In this document: positions 1-9,025 of the stretch, one piece after another | Layout: each line of letters opens with the position of its first letter | Numbering within the stretch: position 1 is the first letter of the stretch | Assembly: GCF_000425545.1 (NCBI RefSeq) | Contig: NZ_AUDQ01000007.1 | Coordinates: forward strand, 90,462-154,461 | DNA: 64,000 nt | From: Sporosarcina ureae DSM 2281 | GTDB taxonomy: Bacteria > Bacillota > Bacilli > Bacillales_A > Planococcaceae | Direction: 5' to 3' | The notes under the pieces: generated by a model | The model's database searches: none | What the model was told of the DNA's origin: nothing | What the model saw: the letters and a program-made list of their open reading frames with translations, nothing else | Program-made: the position numbers and the translations under genes

Positions 1-93
1 TCACGCCGTGTACCGTATAATCACGCGATCTGGCACCTGTTCGTCATGGCAGGCAGCGCATCGATGTACTTTAGCGTTCTTCTCTATGTATAG
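1..93 (+). CDS. Hemolysin III / YplQ-family membrane protein, C-terminal end (partial)
   Basis: The first 30 codons are open from base 1 and end at TAG (91-93). The peptide contains NHAIWHLFVMAGSASMYF followed by a hydrophobic end, which matches the last membrane segment of hemolysin III (TrhA/YplQ) family proteins with their conserved HAIWHLFV motif. Most of the gene lies outside the window. In Bacillus subtilis yplQ lies near dfrA/thyB, so the position agrees. The family are seven-helix membrane proteins of uncertain role. The identification rests on a short motif plus synteny. Confidence 0.7.
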   Translation, partial: SRRVPYNHAIWHLFVMAGSASMYFSVLLYV

Positions 94-111
94 AGAGGAA
101 CGTTATTTTTT
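73..111 (+). terminator. Intrinsic terminator overlapping the end of the hemolysin III gene
   Basis: GCGTTCTTCTCTA pairs with TAGAGAGGAACGT and is followed by ATTTTTTAT. The hairpin overlaps the stop codons of both convergent genes, this one and folA. Confidence 0.7.
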
Positions 112-585
112 ATCCCAAATTTGGTACGTATACGCGGTGCCGTCTTTCGCATAATGCGGCTCGGACTTGCTTGTTAACGCGTAGTCTTCTTCGTATTCAG
201 GGAAGAACGTGTCACCCGGGTAATTTTTCTCAATGACGGTCACATACAATCTGTCTGCATCATCTGCCATCGACATCTTGAAAATCTCCGCGCCACCGAT
301 GACCATTACTTCGTCCGCATAGTCTTTGGCGAGCTTCACAGCACTGTCCATATCATGAACGACCGTTACGCCGTCCGCTTCGTAGTCTTGATTGCGCGTG
401 AGGACAATATTCAATCTGCCTTTTAACGGGCGACCAATCGATTCAAACGTTTTACGCCCCATGATCATCGCTTTGCCTATTGTCTTCTCTTTAAAATATT
501 GTAATTCTTCCGGAATATACCATGGCATCTCATTGTCCTTGCCGATCACTCGGCCTAGGTCATGTGCAACTAATAATGAAATCAT
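103..585 (-). CDS. folA: Dihydrofolate reductase
   Basis: The 160-residue product is a full-length bacterial DHFR, which reduces 7,8-dihydrofolate to tetrahydrofolate with NADPH in the cytosol. Visible family features are the N-terminal ISLLVAHDLGRVIGKDNEMPW segment with the substrate-side W, the MGRKTFESIGRPLKGR NADPH-binding segment, and VMVIGGAEIF. The start ATG has an ideal upstream AAGGAGG. It lies 12 bases after thymidylate synthase, so the two are almost certainly one operon: ThyA consumes methylene-THF and releases DHF, which FolA recycles. Called dfrA in Bacillus. Confidence 0.97.
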   Translation of the reverse strand: MISLLVAHDLGRVIGKDNEMPWYIPEELQYFKEKTIGKAMIMGRKTFESIGRPLKGRLNIVLTRNQDYEADGVTVVHDMDSAVKLAKDYADEVMVIGGAEIFKMSMADDADRLYVTVIEKNYPGDTFFPEYEEDYALTSKSEPHYAKDGTAYTYQIWDKK

Positions 586-597
586 TGTATGTCCTCC

Positions 598-1539
598 TTA
601 TACTGCGATCGGTGCTTTAATTCTCGGATGCGGATCGTAACCTTCAATTGAAATATCTTCTGCCGTCAAATCAAAGATCGACCGACCATTGTAATTGACT
701 TTCAGTGTCGGTAACTCTTTCGGTTCTCTCGCTAATTGCTCATGTACTTGATCGATATGGTTCTGATACAAGTGTGCGTCCCCTAATGTATGGACGAATT
801 CGCCTACTTCTAAACCACATTCATGCGCAATTAAATGAATAAGTAATGCGTACGACGCGATATTGAACGGTACGCCGAGGAAGACGTCCGCGCTGCGTTG
901 GTAGAGCTGGCATGATAACTTACCGTCCGCTACATAGAACTGAAACAGTAAGTGGCATGGTGGCAGCGCCATTTCATCGACTTCAGCCGGGTTCCACGCT
1001 GTGACGATGTGTCGGCGAGAGTCAGGATTATGCTTGATGCTGTCGATTACTTGTGCAAGCTGATCGATGACACCGTTCGCGCTATCCCACGCTCTCCATT
1101 GCTTGCCGTAGACAGGACCTAGATCCCCGTGCTGCTTCGCAAATTCTTCATCTGCTAGGATTTTCTCTTTAAATGAAGCGAGTTCCGCTTTATAAATCGT
1201 CGCGAATTCTTCATCTTTTAATACACGGCGGCCAAAATCTGTCATATCCGGTCCTGTATACGCCGCACTGTTTACATACCGCTCAAATGCCCATTCATCC
1301 CAAATACCATTACGTTCTTGAATCAACGTACGGATATTAGTATCACCTTTAATAAACCATAATAATTCCGAGACAATCAAACGAAACGCCGTCTTTTTTG
1401 TTGTTAGCAGAGGAAATCCTTGCGCTAAATCAAAACGCATCTGATAGCCGAAGACACTGTATGTCCCCGTACCCGTACGGTCTCCCTTTTTTGTTCCTGT
1501 TTCCAGAATATGTTGACATAGATCTAAATATTGCTTCAT
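598..1539 (-). CDS. thyA: Thymidylate synthase (ThyA type)
   Basis: The 313-residue enzyme methylates dUMP to dTMP using methylene-tetrahydrofolate. The catalytic cysteine is Cys195 in [13 protein letters not shown], and the dUMP-binding stretch [11 protein letters not shown] is intact. The N-terminal GDRTGTGT phosphate loop is present. The protein is longer than the 264-residue E. coli-type enzyme because of an insert at about residues 90-140, as in many Bacillales. It is the first gene of a two-gene operon with folA. A further upstream ORF in another frame is only a shadow. Confidence 0.97.
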   Translation of the reverse strand: MKQYLDLCQHILETGTKKGDRTGTGTYSVFGYQMRFDLAQGFPLLTTKKTAFRLIVSELLWFIKGDTNIRTLIQERNGIWDEWAFERYVNSAAYTGPDMTDFGRRVLKDEEFATIYKAELASFKEKILADEEFAKQHGDLGPVYGKQWRAWDSANGVIDQLAQVIDSIKHNPDSRRHIVTAWNPAEVDEMALPPCHLLFQFYVADGKLSCQLYQRSADVFLGVPFNIASYALLIHLIAHECGLEVGEFVHTLGDAHLYQNHIDQVHEQLAREPKELPTLKVNYNGRSIFDLTAEDISIEGYDPHPRIKAPIAV

Positions 1540-1648
1540 GCTTCAAGCTCCCTCTTCTGAAATTACACTTAGTATAGCATTCTTTGCCCTCATGCAAAAA
1601 GAAAGTACTTGGATTTACGCACAAAAAAACACACCGGGAAATAGCTGA

Positions 1649-2236
1649 TTACGAAAGCCATTTCGGTGGTGTGTTTTTAGACCAGTAAATATCGCCAACT
1701 GAGTGATGCGCGACAAATCCATCATCCGCTGTATGGTAATGGAAGTTATAGAAGTAACCGTCAATAGGTCGTTTTTCCGTCCGGACGTGGAATTTGATCA
1801 GATCTTGGTTCGCTGTCTTGTCGTAGACGTGAAAAATCTTTTCCGCATAATCGCCTGAAGGCTGCTCGGTGATTGCGAGACGGCGATCTGCTGCATTATG
1901 TACGGTCGTTTGAATTACCGCTTCGATTCGTGGAAAAATCTCATTATCGAATTCATTCTGGATTACGGGGCCGATACGCTGTCCGAATTTTTCATATGTT
2001 AACAGACGTGCATGTGCGACCAATTGCTGTTCTCTAGTGTAGCTGTCAAGCGTCAGTAAGTCATTTCGATTGTCTTGCAGTTCAAGGGAATACTCCATGC
2101 CTTCTGCGTGGGTTCCGGATTCATTCGGTTCATGCTTGTCTTGAAAGTTTGTCCAAATTTCATGATTGGGTGTAATGATGCCCAGTGTCAACACGGCGAC
2201 AGATGCGATCATCAGCCGCTGTAACCATTGCTTCAT
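1649..2236 (-). CDS. ypjP: YpjP-like secreted/membrane-anchored protein
   Basis: A protein of about 195 residues with one N-terminal hydrophobic segment (LMIASVAVLTLGIITP), then a soluble domain rich in charged residues ending in FNFHYHTADDGFVAHHSVGDIYW. It resembles the Bacillus YpjP family, whose function is unknown, and it sits where ypjP does, next to thyA/folA. Two extra in-frame start codons lie upstream, but the SD AAGGAG is spaced correctly (8 bases) only for the ATG at 2236. It probably acts outside the membrane. Confidence 0.75.
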   Translation of the reverse strand: MKQWLQRLMIASVAVLTLGIITPNHEIWTNFQDKHEPNESGTHAEGMEYSLELQDNRNDLLTLDSYTREQQLVAHARLLTYEKFGQRIGPVIQNEFDNEIFPRIEAVIQTTVHNAADRRLAITEQPSGDYAEKIFHVYDKTANQDLIKFHVRTEKRPIDGYFYNFHYHTADDGFVAHHSVGDIYWSKNTPPKWLS

Positions 2237-2427
2237 TTCCATCACTCCTTCAACATTCCGTCATACATCTACATAACTCATACGAAAAGCGTCACAAAAG
2301 GTTTCATCTTTTACTATTTCATTGTACAATAAAGTCAAACTTCAATCATCAATTTTCACAAAATGTTCTCTGATTGCAAGTTAAGCGGATTTCAATCAAC
2401 GCGCTACATATAAAGGAGGTCGCAACA

Positions 2428-2505
2428 ATGGATGTTAACTTACTATTAGGTATTGGTATGCTGGTATTGACTTTGTACTTGAGCTCCCTTAATTTCACGC
2501 ACTAA
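2428..2505 (+). CDS. Putative 25-residue hydrophobic peptide
   Basis: ATG at 2428 follows a near-perfect ribosome binding site (AAAGGAGGT, 2412-2420) with 7-base spacing. The frame reads MDVNLLLGIGMLVLTLYLSS then LNFTH and stops at TAA. The peptide is one hydrophobic helix with a short polar tail, as in small membrane peptides. A GC-rich hairpin and a strong terminator follow it. No family is recognised. The ideal initiation site and isolated transcription unit argue that it is a gene. Confidence 0.5.
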   Translation: MDVNLLLGIGMLVLTLYLSSLNFTH

Positions 2506-2561
2506 TTCAATAGCGAAGAACGCCGTATAGCCTCGACAGGCTGGCGTTATGGTAAAACACA

Positions 2562-2605
2562 AAAAAGACTGTATGGCTTAATAAAAAGCTATACAGTCTT
2601 TTTTC
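2562..2605. terminator. Bidirectional terminator
   Basis: AAAAAAGACTGTATGGCTT pairs with AAGCTATACAGTCTTTTTT (one G-U pair). It can end both the small peptide transcript (+) and the ypiP transcript (-). Confidence 0.85.
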
Positions 2606-2651
2606 CTTGTTAATCGTTAAGTAAAGAAATGAGACCGCGCTACAGCCCATC

Positions 2652-3431
2652 TCATTTCTCAAGCACGCCATAATGCACTTTCGTATACGGGCGAATTTGC
2701 TGAATAAAGCCGAAGCGTTCGAACATCGGTGACTGGAAGTGGTCTTTCAGGACGACACTGCGTCGGCATACGCGCAAAGCTTCTGCTACCCATTCTTCCG
2801 TGACAGTATCGGTCACACCAATTTCCCGCAAAACTTCAAAATTGGATGACTCTTCGATTGGAGTCGTGAACATCGGATCGAGAAATACAACGTCACGTGA
2901 GTTCGTTTCGCAAGTTTTCAAGAAATCTACGGCTTCCGCATGAATGACTTGGACTCGTCTCATCGCTTCTTGCAGTAGTGGAAAGTCGATTGGGAAGTTA
3001 TGCAATCCGACTTTAGTTAGAAAGGCGACAATTTGATCTGCTTCGATCCCTTCCACTGTTCCTTTTTCTCCCACAGTGCTCGCCGCAATGATCGCATCAG
3101 AGCCGAGGCCGAGTGTGCAGTCGAGGAAAGAGTCTTCCGGTTTAAGATCGGCTGCCGCCACGAGTGGATCTATTTCGCCTTTTAGGATGCGTTTCAAGCG
3201 ATAAGTAGCAGAGTTCGGATGAAAGAAGAACGACTCGTTACTACCTTTTTTGTAAAACGAATAGCGGTCCTTCCCCGCCACTAAAACATCTGCTTGATAG
3301 ACGTCTTGTAGTGTAGGGATAGACCGCTTTTTTCGCTCGACGACAGGTGCCTGTAACGCGTCCGCTGCTTGATGCATCAGTGCAGTGGAATGTTCATCAG
3401 GGCGTCCTGCTGTCGTAATGATCACGTTCAC
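2652..3431 (-). CDS. ypiP: Class I SAM-dependent methyltransferase, YpiP/RsmJ-like
   Basis: A 259-residue protein with a Rossmann-type SAM site FLDCTLGLGSDAIIAAS at about residues 103-119 and a catalytic-loop-like VVFLDPMFTTP, resembling the RsmJ/YpiP group of putative rRNA methyltransferases. The start is GTG; it overlaps the brxB stop codon (GTGA), so translation is coupled. Synteny with Bacillus ypiP-yphP supports the family. The substrate is not established from sequence. Confidence 0.8.
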   Translation of the reverse strand: MNVIITTAGRPDEHSTALMHQAADALQAPVVERKKRSIPTLQDVYQADVLVAGKDRYSFYKKGSNESFFFHPNSATYRLKRILKGEIDPLVAAADLKPEDSFLDCTLGLGSDAIIAASTVGEKGTVEGIEADQIVAFLTKVGLHNFPIDFPLLQEAMRRVQVIHAEAVDFLKTCETNSRDVVFLDPMFTTPIEESSNFEVLREIGVTDTVTEEWVAEALRVCRRSVVLKDHFQSPMFERFGFIQQIRPYTKVHYGVLEK

Positions 3432-3859
3432 TGAGCGACAACTTTAGTTAAGACGTCAACCAGGTGATCTTTAATTTGATCTTTCTGGAAATTCTCGATT
3501 TGTTCGCGTGGAATAAAGTATACAACTTTCCCTTCATTCCAGATCGCAATGGATGGTGAACTTGGTGGAATTTCTGGGAAGTACGAACGGAACGTTTCCG
3601 TCGCTTCTTTATCTTGACCTGCAAACACCGTAAATAGGTGATCCGGTTTCACTTCTTCTATCGCCTCGCGTACTGCCGGACGTGCTAAACCTGCTGCACA
3701 GCCACAGACAGAGTTGATCACAATAATAGCGGAACCTTCCAAGTCTTTTAGTGTATCGTCGACTTCTTCAGCCGTTGTTAGTTCTGTAAATCCTGCAGTT
3801 GTTAATTCTTCGCGCATCGGTGTAACGATTCCGCGCATGTACTCATCATAAGCGTTCAT
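3428..3859 (-). CDS. brxB: Bacilliredoxin BrxB/BrxA family (YphP-like)
   Basis: About 143 residues, the full family length (formerly DUF1094). The active-site motif CGC is at Cys52-Gly-Cys54 (INSVCGCAAG). Bacilliredoxins remove bacillithiol from S-bacillithiolated proteins after oxidative stress. The start is placed at MNAYDEYM, because AAAGGCGGA lies just upstream of it, while an in-frame ATG 21 bases further upstream has only a C-run before it. First gene of an overlapping pair with ypiP. Confidence 0.92.
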   Translation of the reverse strand: MNAYDEYMRGIVTPMREELTTAGFTELTTAEEVDDTLKDLEGSAIIVINSVCGCAAGLARPAVREAIEEVKPDHLFTVFAGQDKEATETFRSYFPEIPPSSPSIAIWNEGKVVYFIPREQIENFQKDQIKDHLVDVLTKVVAQ

Positions 3860-4076
3860 TTGAATATCTCCGCCTTTCATGGGGGGGTAAGTGTTTTATG
3901 TCGTACTGATTTCAATAGTAAAGGATAGAAGGAATTATTTCACGTGATTGAGTTGGCGAAAGATAGAATATTGTATTCACTGATATTCTTTGAGCGAATA
4001 ATCCGCTATATGAATCATCATTCATTCATGATAAAATTATCTTACTATTCTATAAAAATGATAAGGAGTGTGAAAT

Positions 4077-4820
4077 ATGGGCAAATTAGTAGATAAGATT
4101 GCGATCGTAACAGGTGCGGCACAAGGAATTGGAGAGAAAATTGCGGAACGTGTACTTCAGGATGGGGCTTCGGTCATCATGTTGGACGTTAATTTCACCA
4201 AGTTGCAACAAACGGCTTCCGCATTAGACTCTTCAGGTGAAAAGGTATTCGCTATGAAGTGCGACGTAGCCGATCCAGACGAAGTGACGAAAACATTTTC
4301 TACTATTTACGAGAAGTTCGGCAAGGTTGATATATTGATTAATAATGCAGGTATAACGAGGGATTCATTTTTCCATAAAATGACGCCGGCGCAATGGCAT
4401 TCTGTACTGGACGTCAATCTCAACAGCATGTTCTATACGTGCCAAGCCGTCATTCCGCATATGCGTGCGCAGCAATACGGCAAGATCGTCAATGTCTCAT
4501 CCTCTTCCAGCTGGGGTAATTTGGGACAAGGAAATTACAGTGCGTCAAAAGCGGGTGTACTTGGTTTGACTCGAACGCTAGCTAAAGAAAACGGCGGTAA
4601 GCAGATAACGGTCAATGCGGTAGCGCCAGGTCAGATCAATACCGATATGACGAAGGATTTGCCAAAAGATGTGAAGAAAATGGCGACGATGTTAACGCCT
4701 GTTGGTCGTATAGGTGATCCTGCAGAAGTAGCTTCGGTTGTTGCGTTTTTAGCTTCAGATGATTCGAGTTTTGTAAATGGCGAGTGCATTAGTGTTAGTG
4801 GCGGATTTTTGATGGTGTAA
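4077..4820 (+). CDS. fabG: 3-oxoacyl-ACP reductase-like short-chain dehydrogenase (FabG family)
   Basis: 247 residues, classical SDR length. It shows the cofactor loop TGAAQGIG near residue 12, NNAG at about 90, the catalytic Ser (VSSSSSW) and YSASK with Tyr and Lys at about 153-157, and the FabG-like C-terminus FVNGECISVSGG. It should reduce a 3-oxoacyl thioester or similar ketone with NAD(P)H. It stands alone rather than in a fab cluster, so it may be a paralogue with another substrate. AAGGAGTG precedes the start. Confidence 0.85.
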   Translation: MGKLVDKIAIVTGAAQGIGEKIAERVLQDGASVIMLDVNFTKLQQTASALDSSGEKVFAMKCDVADPDEVTKTFSTIYEKFGKVDILINNAGITRDSFFHKMTPAQWHSVLDVNLNSMFYTCQAVIPHMRAQQYGKIVNVSSSSSWGNLGQGNYSASKAGVLGLTRTLAKENGGKQITVNAVAPGQINTDMTKDLPKDVKKMATMLTPVGRIGDPAEVASVVAFLASDDSSFVNGECISVSGGFLMV

Positions 4821-4822
4821 TG

Positions 4823-4880
4823 TAAAAATATACCTGTGTGAGAACTTTTTGATTGTCCTCACACAGGTATATTTTTTACG
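4823..4880. terminator. Bidirectional terminator between fabG-like gene and bioY
   Basis: A long stem, AAAATATACCTGTGTGAG with CTCACACAGGTATATTTT, serves two convergent genes. Its ACCTGTG/CACAGGT core is shared with the dispersed hairpin family elsewhere in the window, but it lacks the inner CATGAATG tier. Confidence 0.85.
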
Positions 4881-5442
4881 TCAAACGCTTACTCAGAGGC
4901 TTGAATTTAATAGCTTTTTGCAGTCTAGGAATTAATATAATAGACAGAATCGTAACTCCAATATCCAGTGGTAAATAAGCAACCATCCAGGACCAAGCAA
5001 GTACATAACTGAAGCCAGCAGGTGCTTCTACCCAGTATACATACGCAAAATACATATAATTCGTACCGATTATGTAGTTCACTGCTATTGCGAGAAAGCC
5101 TGCACCCGCATAACTAAACCACGACTGTTTACACTCGAAGAGCTTCCCTACGAGATAAGCTACGAAAATAAAGGAAATAATGTAACCAAACGTCGGGCTG
5201 ATGAAACTACCGAGTCCTCCTTTAAATTGTGCGAAAATCGGAGCACCTGCTAACCCAATAAATAAATACGCGAACATTGACATGGCACCCAAGCGGCTAC
5301 CTAGTAATCCCCCTGCCAATATTGCAAATAGTAGCTGAAGCGTGACTGGCACACCCCCGATCGTAAGGAGCGGCGCTATGTTCGCCCCCACCCCCATCAG
5401 TGCTGCAAATAATGCGCAAAGTACAATTTCTTTTGCTTTCAT
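4876..5442 (-). CDS. bioY: Biotin ECF transporter substrate-binding protein BioY
   Basis: 188 residues with about six membrane segments. The family stretches GGVPVTLQLLFAILAGGLLG and PTFGYIISF are characteristic of BioY, the membrane S-component that binds biotin and works with the EcfA/A'/T energy module encoded elsewhere. It is divergent from bioD across a 96-bp gap that carries a BirA-type operator, so uptake and synthesis are likely repressed together by biotinylated BirA. Confidence 0.95.
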   Translation of the reverse strand: MKAKEIVLCALFAALMGVGANIAPLLTIGGVPVTLQLLFAILAGGLLGSRLGAMSMFAYLFIGLAGAPIFAQFKGGLGSFISPTFGYIISFIFVAYLVGKLFECKQSWFSYAGAGFLAIAVNYIIGTNYMYFAYVYWVEAPAGFSYVLAWSWMVAYLPLDIGVTILSIILIPRLQKAIKFKPLSKRLT

Positions 5443-5483
5443 TTTCTGATCCTCCTACTTTCTATTGTTGTCTTACAAATTAT

Positions 5484-5514
5484 ATGTTAACATAATTCAG
5501 TATTTAGTTAACTC
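5484..5514. promoter_or_regulatory. BirA (biotin repressor) operator
   Basis: ATGTTAAC and GTTAACTC half-sites are separated by exactly 15 bases, the same layout as the Bacillus BirA operator (TTGTTAAC-N15-GTTAACAA). It lies between divergent bioY and bioD, where it can repress both. Confidence 0.8.
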
Positions 5515-5538
5515 ATATTTTAAAAAGGAGATTATAAT

Positions 5539-6276
5539 GTGTCGATATTATTCATTACTGGAACAGATACTGATGCTGGAAAAACTGTAGCCACTGTGTT
5601 ACTTAGTGACTTTTTATCTACTAAAGGTCGGAATTTCGTCCCGTTTAAACCTATCCAAACAGGGGCGGTTTTACGCAATGACCACTTTGCGGCACCAGAT
5701 ATGATGACGTATGAGCTGGCGTCAGGCAAAGAACAACTTTCCCCCGACTATTTATTCACTACACCTTGCTCGCCTCATTTGGCTGCCAGTTTGGAAGACG
5801 TACAAATCGATATTAATAGATTGACACAAACGGTGAAGAAACTTAGTGAAAGTTATGACGGCATCGTAGTAGAAGGAGCGGGAGGATTATATGTTCCGCT
5901 TACCTCAGAAGGATATTGCATGATTGACTGGATGGAAGAATTGATGGCACCTGTGGTATTAGTGGCACGAGCGGGAGTTGGGACGATCAACCACACACTC
6001 CTTTCAATCGAAGCAATGAAAGCTAGAGGGATTCGAATTGCCGGGCTTTTATTCAATGATATGGCGCAAGACCAGCACAATGTCATTAAAGATAATGTGG
6101 AAATGATCCAAAAGCTTAGCGGTGTTCCAGTGATAGGGATCATTCCCTATCAGAAAGACATTCAAGAAACGTTGATGGATTCGGAAAAGAGAAAGAAATG
6201 CTACGAAGAATGGAATTATACAATTTTAGAGGAGGCGTTACAGAGTGGAAGCGAATCAATTACTCAAGAAAAGTAA
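5539..6276 (+). CDS. bioD: Dethiobiotin synthetase BioD
   Basis: 245 residues. The P-loop GTDTDAGKT is at about residues 7-15 and [10 protein letters not shown] is the second conserved motif. The enzyme closes the ureido ring of dethiobiotin from DAPA, CO2 and ATP. The start is GTG, 9 bases after AAAGGAG; an ATG two bases upstream is in a different frame and closes after 17 codons. It overlaps bioA by 32 bases. Confidence 0.96.
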   Translation: MSILFITGTDTDAGKTVATVLLSDFLSTKGRNFVPFKPIQTGAVLRNDHFAAPDMMTYELASGKEQLSPDYLFTTPCSPHLAASLEDVQIDINRLTQTVKKLSESYDGIVVEGAGGLYVPLTSEGYCMIDWMEELMAPVVLVARAGVGTINHTLLSIEAMKARGIRIAGLLFNDMAQDQHNVIKDNVEMIQKLSGVPVIGIIPYQKDIQETLMDSEKRKKCYEEWNYTILEEALQSGSESITQEK

Positions 6277-7615
6277 GCAATATATGTGGCTACCATTTAC
6301 ACAAATGTCGGATTACGAGAAAGACCCGCTCATCATTGCAAGCGGAGAAGGCGTGACAGTTACGGATATACATGGCAAAACGTATTTGGACGGCTATTCC
6401 TCTTTGTGGCTAAATGTACATGGCCACCGAAAAAAGGAATTAGATGAAGCGATCCAAACACAACTGCAGTCCATTGCTCATTCGACGTTACTCGGTGCTG
6501 CAAATATACCTTCGATTTTGTTGGCGGAGAAATTAGTGAAATTAGTGCCCGAAAGATTGACCCGTGTATTTTACTCGGACAGTGGCGCGACGTCTGTTGA
6601 GATAGCGGTGAAGATGGCGTATCAGTATTGGCAGAATAAAGGTCTGGAGAAAAAAACACGCTTTGTGACAGTTAGCAACGGATATCATGGTGATACGGTC
6701 GGTACGATGAGTGTTGGTTCTATTGAACTGTATCACAAAGTCTATACTTCCCTATTATTTGATGCGCTCGTCATTCCATTCCCATCCGTTTACCGCCACC
6801 CTTCAGGTGATGAGAATATCGTGCGAGATGAAAGTCTGCAGGAACTGCGCTTGCTATTTGAAGAACGCCATGAAGAAATTGCGGGAATGGTGCTTGAGCC
6901 GATGATTCAAGGAGCGGGCGGGATGAATACGATGCCAGCAGGTTATTTAAAGGGCGTTGAAAAATTGTGCAACGAATTTAACGTTTTACTCATAGTCGAT
7001 GAAGTGGCTACCGGTTTCGGTCGTACTGGGAAAATGTTCGCTGTTGAGCATGAAGGAATCCAACCCGATCTGATGACTGTAGCAAAAGGACTTACAGGGG
7101 GCTATTTACCAGTCGCCGCTACATTCGCGACCGAAGAAATCTACGATGCGTTTTACGGAGAATATGAGGAAATGAAAACATTCTTCCATGGACACTCTTA
7201 CACGGGGAACCAGCTTGGATGTGCAGTAGCACTAGCTAACTTGGAAATTTTCGAGAAAGAGCAACTCGTAAAGCAGTCAGAGGAAAAGTCTACGTTTCTT
7301 AAAGAATTACTAGTGAACGTCAAGCAACTTCCGCATGTGGGAGACGTCAGACAATGTGGCTTGATGTGCGGAATTGAAATCGTAAAAGACAAGCACACAA
7401 AAGAGTCTTTCCCATTAGAAAGCCGTGTAGCTTACCGGGCTACATTGGAAATGAGAAAGCTCGGTTTGCTAACAAGGCCGCTCGGGGATGTCATTGTCCT
7501 AATGCCGCCTCTAGCTACTTCAAATGAACAGTTAGCGGAAATGGTCGCTCTCATGGTAGAAGGAATTAAAGCAGTGACAGAAGAATCGGTTGCTATGGAT
7601 AGTATTCAGCAATAA
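6245..7615 (+). CDS. bioA: 8-amino-7-oxononanoate (KAPA) aminotransferase BioA/BioK
   Basis: 456-residue class III PLP aminotransferase making 7,8-diaminopelargonate from KAPA. Visible are [33 protein letters not shown] (phosphate site), [13 protein letters not shown] (PLP aspartate) and [10 protein letters not shown] with the Schiff-base lysine near residue 280. Overall it closely resembles the B. subtilis enzyme, which uses lysine instead of SAM as amino donor, so a lysine donor is possible here. GTG start with GAGGAGG upstream, inside the bioD 3' end. Confidence 0.93.
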   Translation: MEANQLLKKSKQYMWLPFTQMSDYEKDPLIIASGEGVTVTDIHGKTYLDGYSSLWLNVHGHRKKELDEAIQTQLQSIAHSTLLGAANIPSILLAEKLVKLVPERLTRVFYSDSGATSVEIAVKMAYQYWQNKGLEKKTRFVTVSNGYHGDTVGTMSVGSIELYHKVYTSLLFDALVIPFPSVYRHPSGDENIVRDESLQELRLLFEERHEEIAGMVLEPMIQGAGGMNTMPAGYLKGVEKLCNEFNVLLIVDEVATGFGRTGKMFAVEHEGIQPDLMTVAKGLTGGYLPVAATFATEEIYDAFYGEYEEMKTFFHGHSYTGNQLGCAVALANLEIFEKEQLVKQSEEKSTFLKELLVNVKQLPHVGDVRQCGLMCGIEIVKDKHTKESFPLESRVAYRATLEMRKLGLLTRPLGDVIVLMPPLATSNEQLAEMVALMVEGIKAVTEESVAMDSIQQ

Positions 7616-7625
7616 CTACAAACAG

Positions 7626-7676
7626 ATAAAAAAGTCCATGCTAGAAACAAACATTGTTTCTAGCATGGACTTTCTT
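7626..7676. terminator. Terminator after bioDA
   Basis: AAAGTCCATGCTAGAAACA pairs with TGTTTCTAGCATGGACTTT, nearly perfect over 17 or more base pairs. Confidence 0.85.
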
Positions 7677-7760
7677 GAATCACCTTTTATATGGATAACA
7701 CCTTTGTCAAATCAGAGGTATTAGTAATCTTTGCATTTACAAACAGATATAAGTTCACCA

Positions 7761-8645
7761 TCACTTGACAAACCGCTCCACCATTTCTCGTGTCACATGA
7801 AAACGAGGATCAGAGCTATTTCCCTCCACTTCTTCTACTCCAATTAATACGGAAATTACCCGTTCCCCATTGAATACACCACTACCCGTAAAACACGAAC
7901 CCGCCGCATCGGTATAACCGGTCTTTAATCCGTCGATACCGTCCATTTGCATGCGCATACCCGGTAACAGTAGATTCGTATTCCACATCTTCATTCCTTC
8001 GTTAGACATGAAATGCGTCATGCTAGCAAACTCCAATACTTCAGGATGCGTTGCGATGAGTCGATCAGCGATAATTGCCATGTCATGTGCGGAAGCTAAA
8101 TTGTTCTGATCATCACCTCTGCCAAGATAATTGCCATCTAAGCCATGTGGATTATAAAAAACGGTTTTCTTTAGCTTAAACGCACGTGCTTGTTCATTCA
8201 TGATGGCAACGAATTCATCTTCTGTCCCTGCCACGATCTCAGCTAACGCAAGGGCCGCATCATTTGCTGAAATGACTGTCATCGCCGTAAACAATTCACG
8301 TACTGTATAGCTTTCATTCGCTTTCATGCCGAGCTTCGCAGCACTAGCGAACTGTGCCATATCTAGCACCGTGGGACTTGGTTGGTAGGTAGTTTCCCAG
8401 GAAATCGTTCCATTTTTGATCGTATTTAAAACGATATATTGTGTCATTAATTTTGTCATACTAGCAATGGGTAATGACTTTTTGCTGTTTTCCTCATATA
8501 ACACCTCACCTGTATGTGCATTGTATAGAATCATGGCCTTCGACGAGGCACTCCAATTTTCATCTACCAATTGCACATCGTTCCATTGGGTAACAACAGC
8601 ATAGATCCCCAAACAGATGAGTAATATCAATAGTAATTTCTTCAT
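7761..8645 (-). CDS. D-alanyl-D-alanine carboxypeptidase (peptidase S11, DacF/DacA-like)
   Basis: 294 residues with an N-terminal signal/anchor segment (LLLILLICLGIYAVV). The three penicillin-binding motifs are present: SMTK with Ser62/Lys65, SAN at about 124 and KTG at about 238. It trims the terminal D-Ala of peptidoglycan pentapeptides outside the membrane. It is shorter than vegetative DacA (about 440 residues) because the C-terminal beta domain and amphipathic anchor are missing, so the N-terminal helix probably anchors it. Confidence 0.9.
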   Translation of the reverse strand: MKKLLLILLICLGIYAVVTQWNDVQLVDENWSASSKAMILYNAHTGEVLYEENSKKSLPIASMTKLMTQYIVLNTIKNGTISWETTYQPSPTVLDMAQFASAAKLGMKANESYTVRELFTAMTVISANDAALALAEIVAGTEDEFVAIMNEQARAFKLKKTVFYNPHGLDGNYLGRGDDQNNLASAHDMAIIADRLIATHPEVLEFASMTHFMSNEGMKMWNTNLLLPGMRMQMDGIDGLKTGYTDAAGSCFTGSGVFNGERVISVLIGVEEVEGNSSDPRFHVTREMVERFVK

Positions 8646-9025
8646 GTATACACCTGCCTATACTATTCATTATGAAGTAGAAATCTGAAGAATGGTAGCG
8701 GATATTTCTTAAGAATGTATGAAGACTATAAAATATTTTCAATGTAGAAAATATGCCATGCTCATAGTGAAGAGGTTTCATTTAACCTATCTAGTAGAAA
8801 GTTGGTAGATTGGAAGTAAGTTATTTATAACTAGAAATCCCTTGCTTGTTAACTACTTTTGAACTGAATTTCAAAATCCGAAATATAATCTCCTTAAATA
8901 TGAAAGCGTTTGCTATAATCTAATTATTCAGGCTATCGCACTATTAAATTGCGATAATCTAACTTAATTGGGAAGGAGATCCACTGCTGGAGTAAAGTAA
9001 AAACATTTCTGAAAGGGTGAAGTAA
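8646..9025. other. Intergenic region upstream of ggt
   Basis: 380 bases without a convincing gene. It contains TATAAT at 8914-8919 preceded by TGAAAGCGTTTGCT (8901-8914), a 12/14 match to the CcpA cre consensus that would overlap a ggt promoter. The -35 is poor and the cre assignment is tentative. GGAAGGAGA at about 8970 has no ORF of note behind it. Confidence 0.35.

Noticed and set aside
5537..5590. ATG two bases before the bioD GTG start
   Set aside because: Different frame, closes after 17 codons; the GTG frame carries the P-loop.
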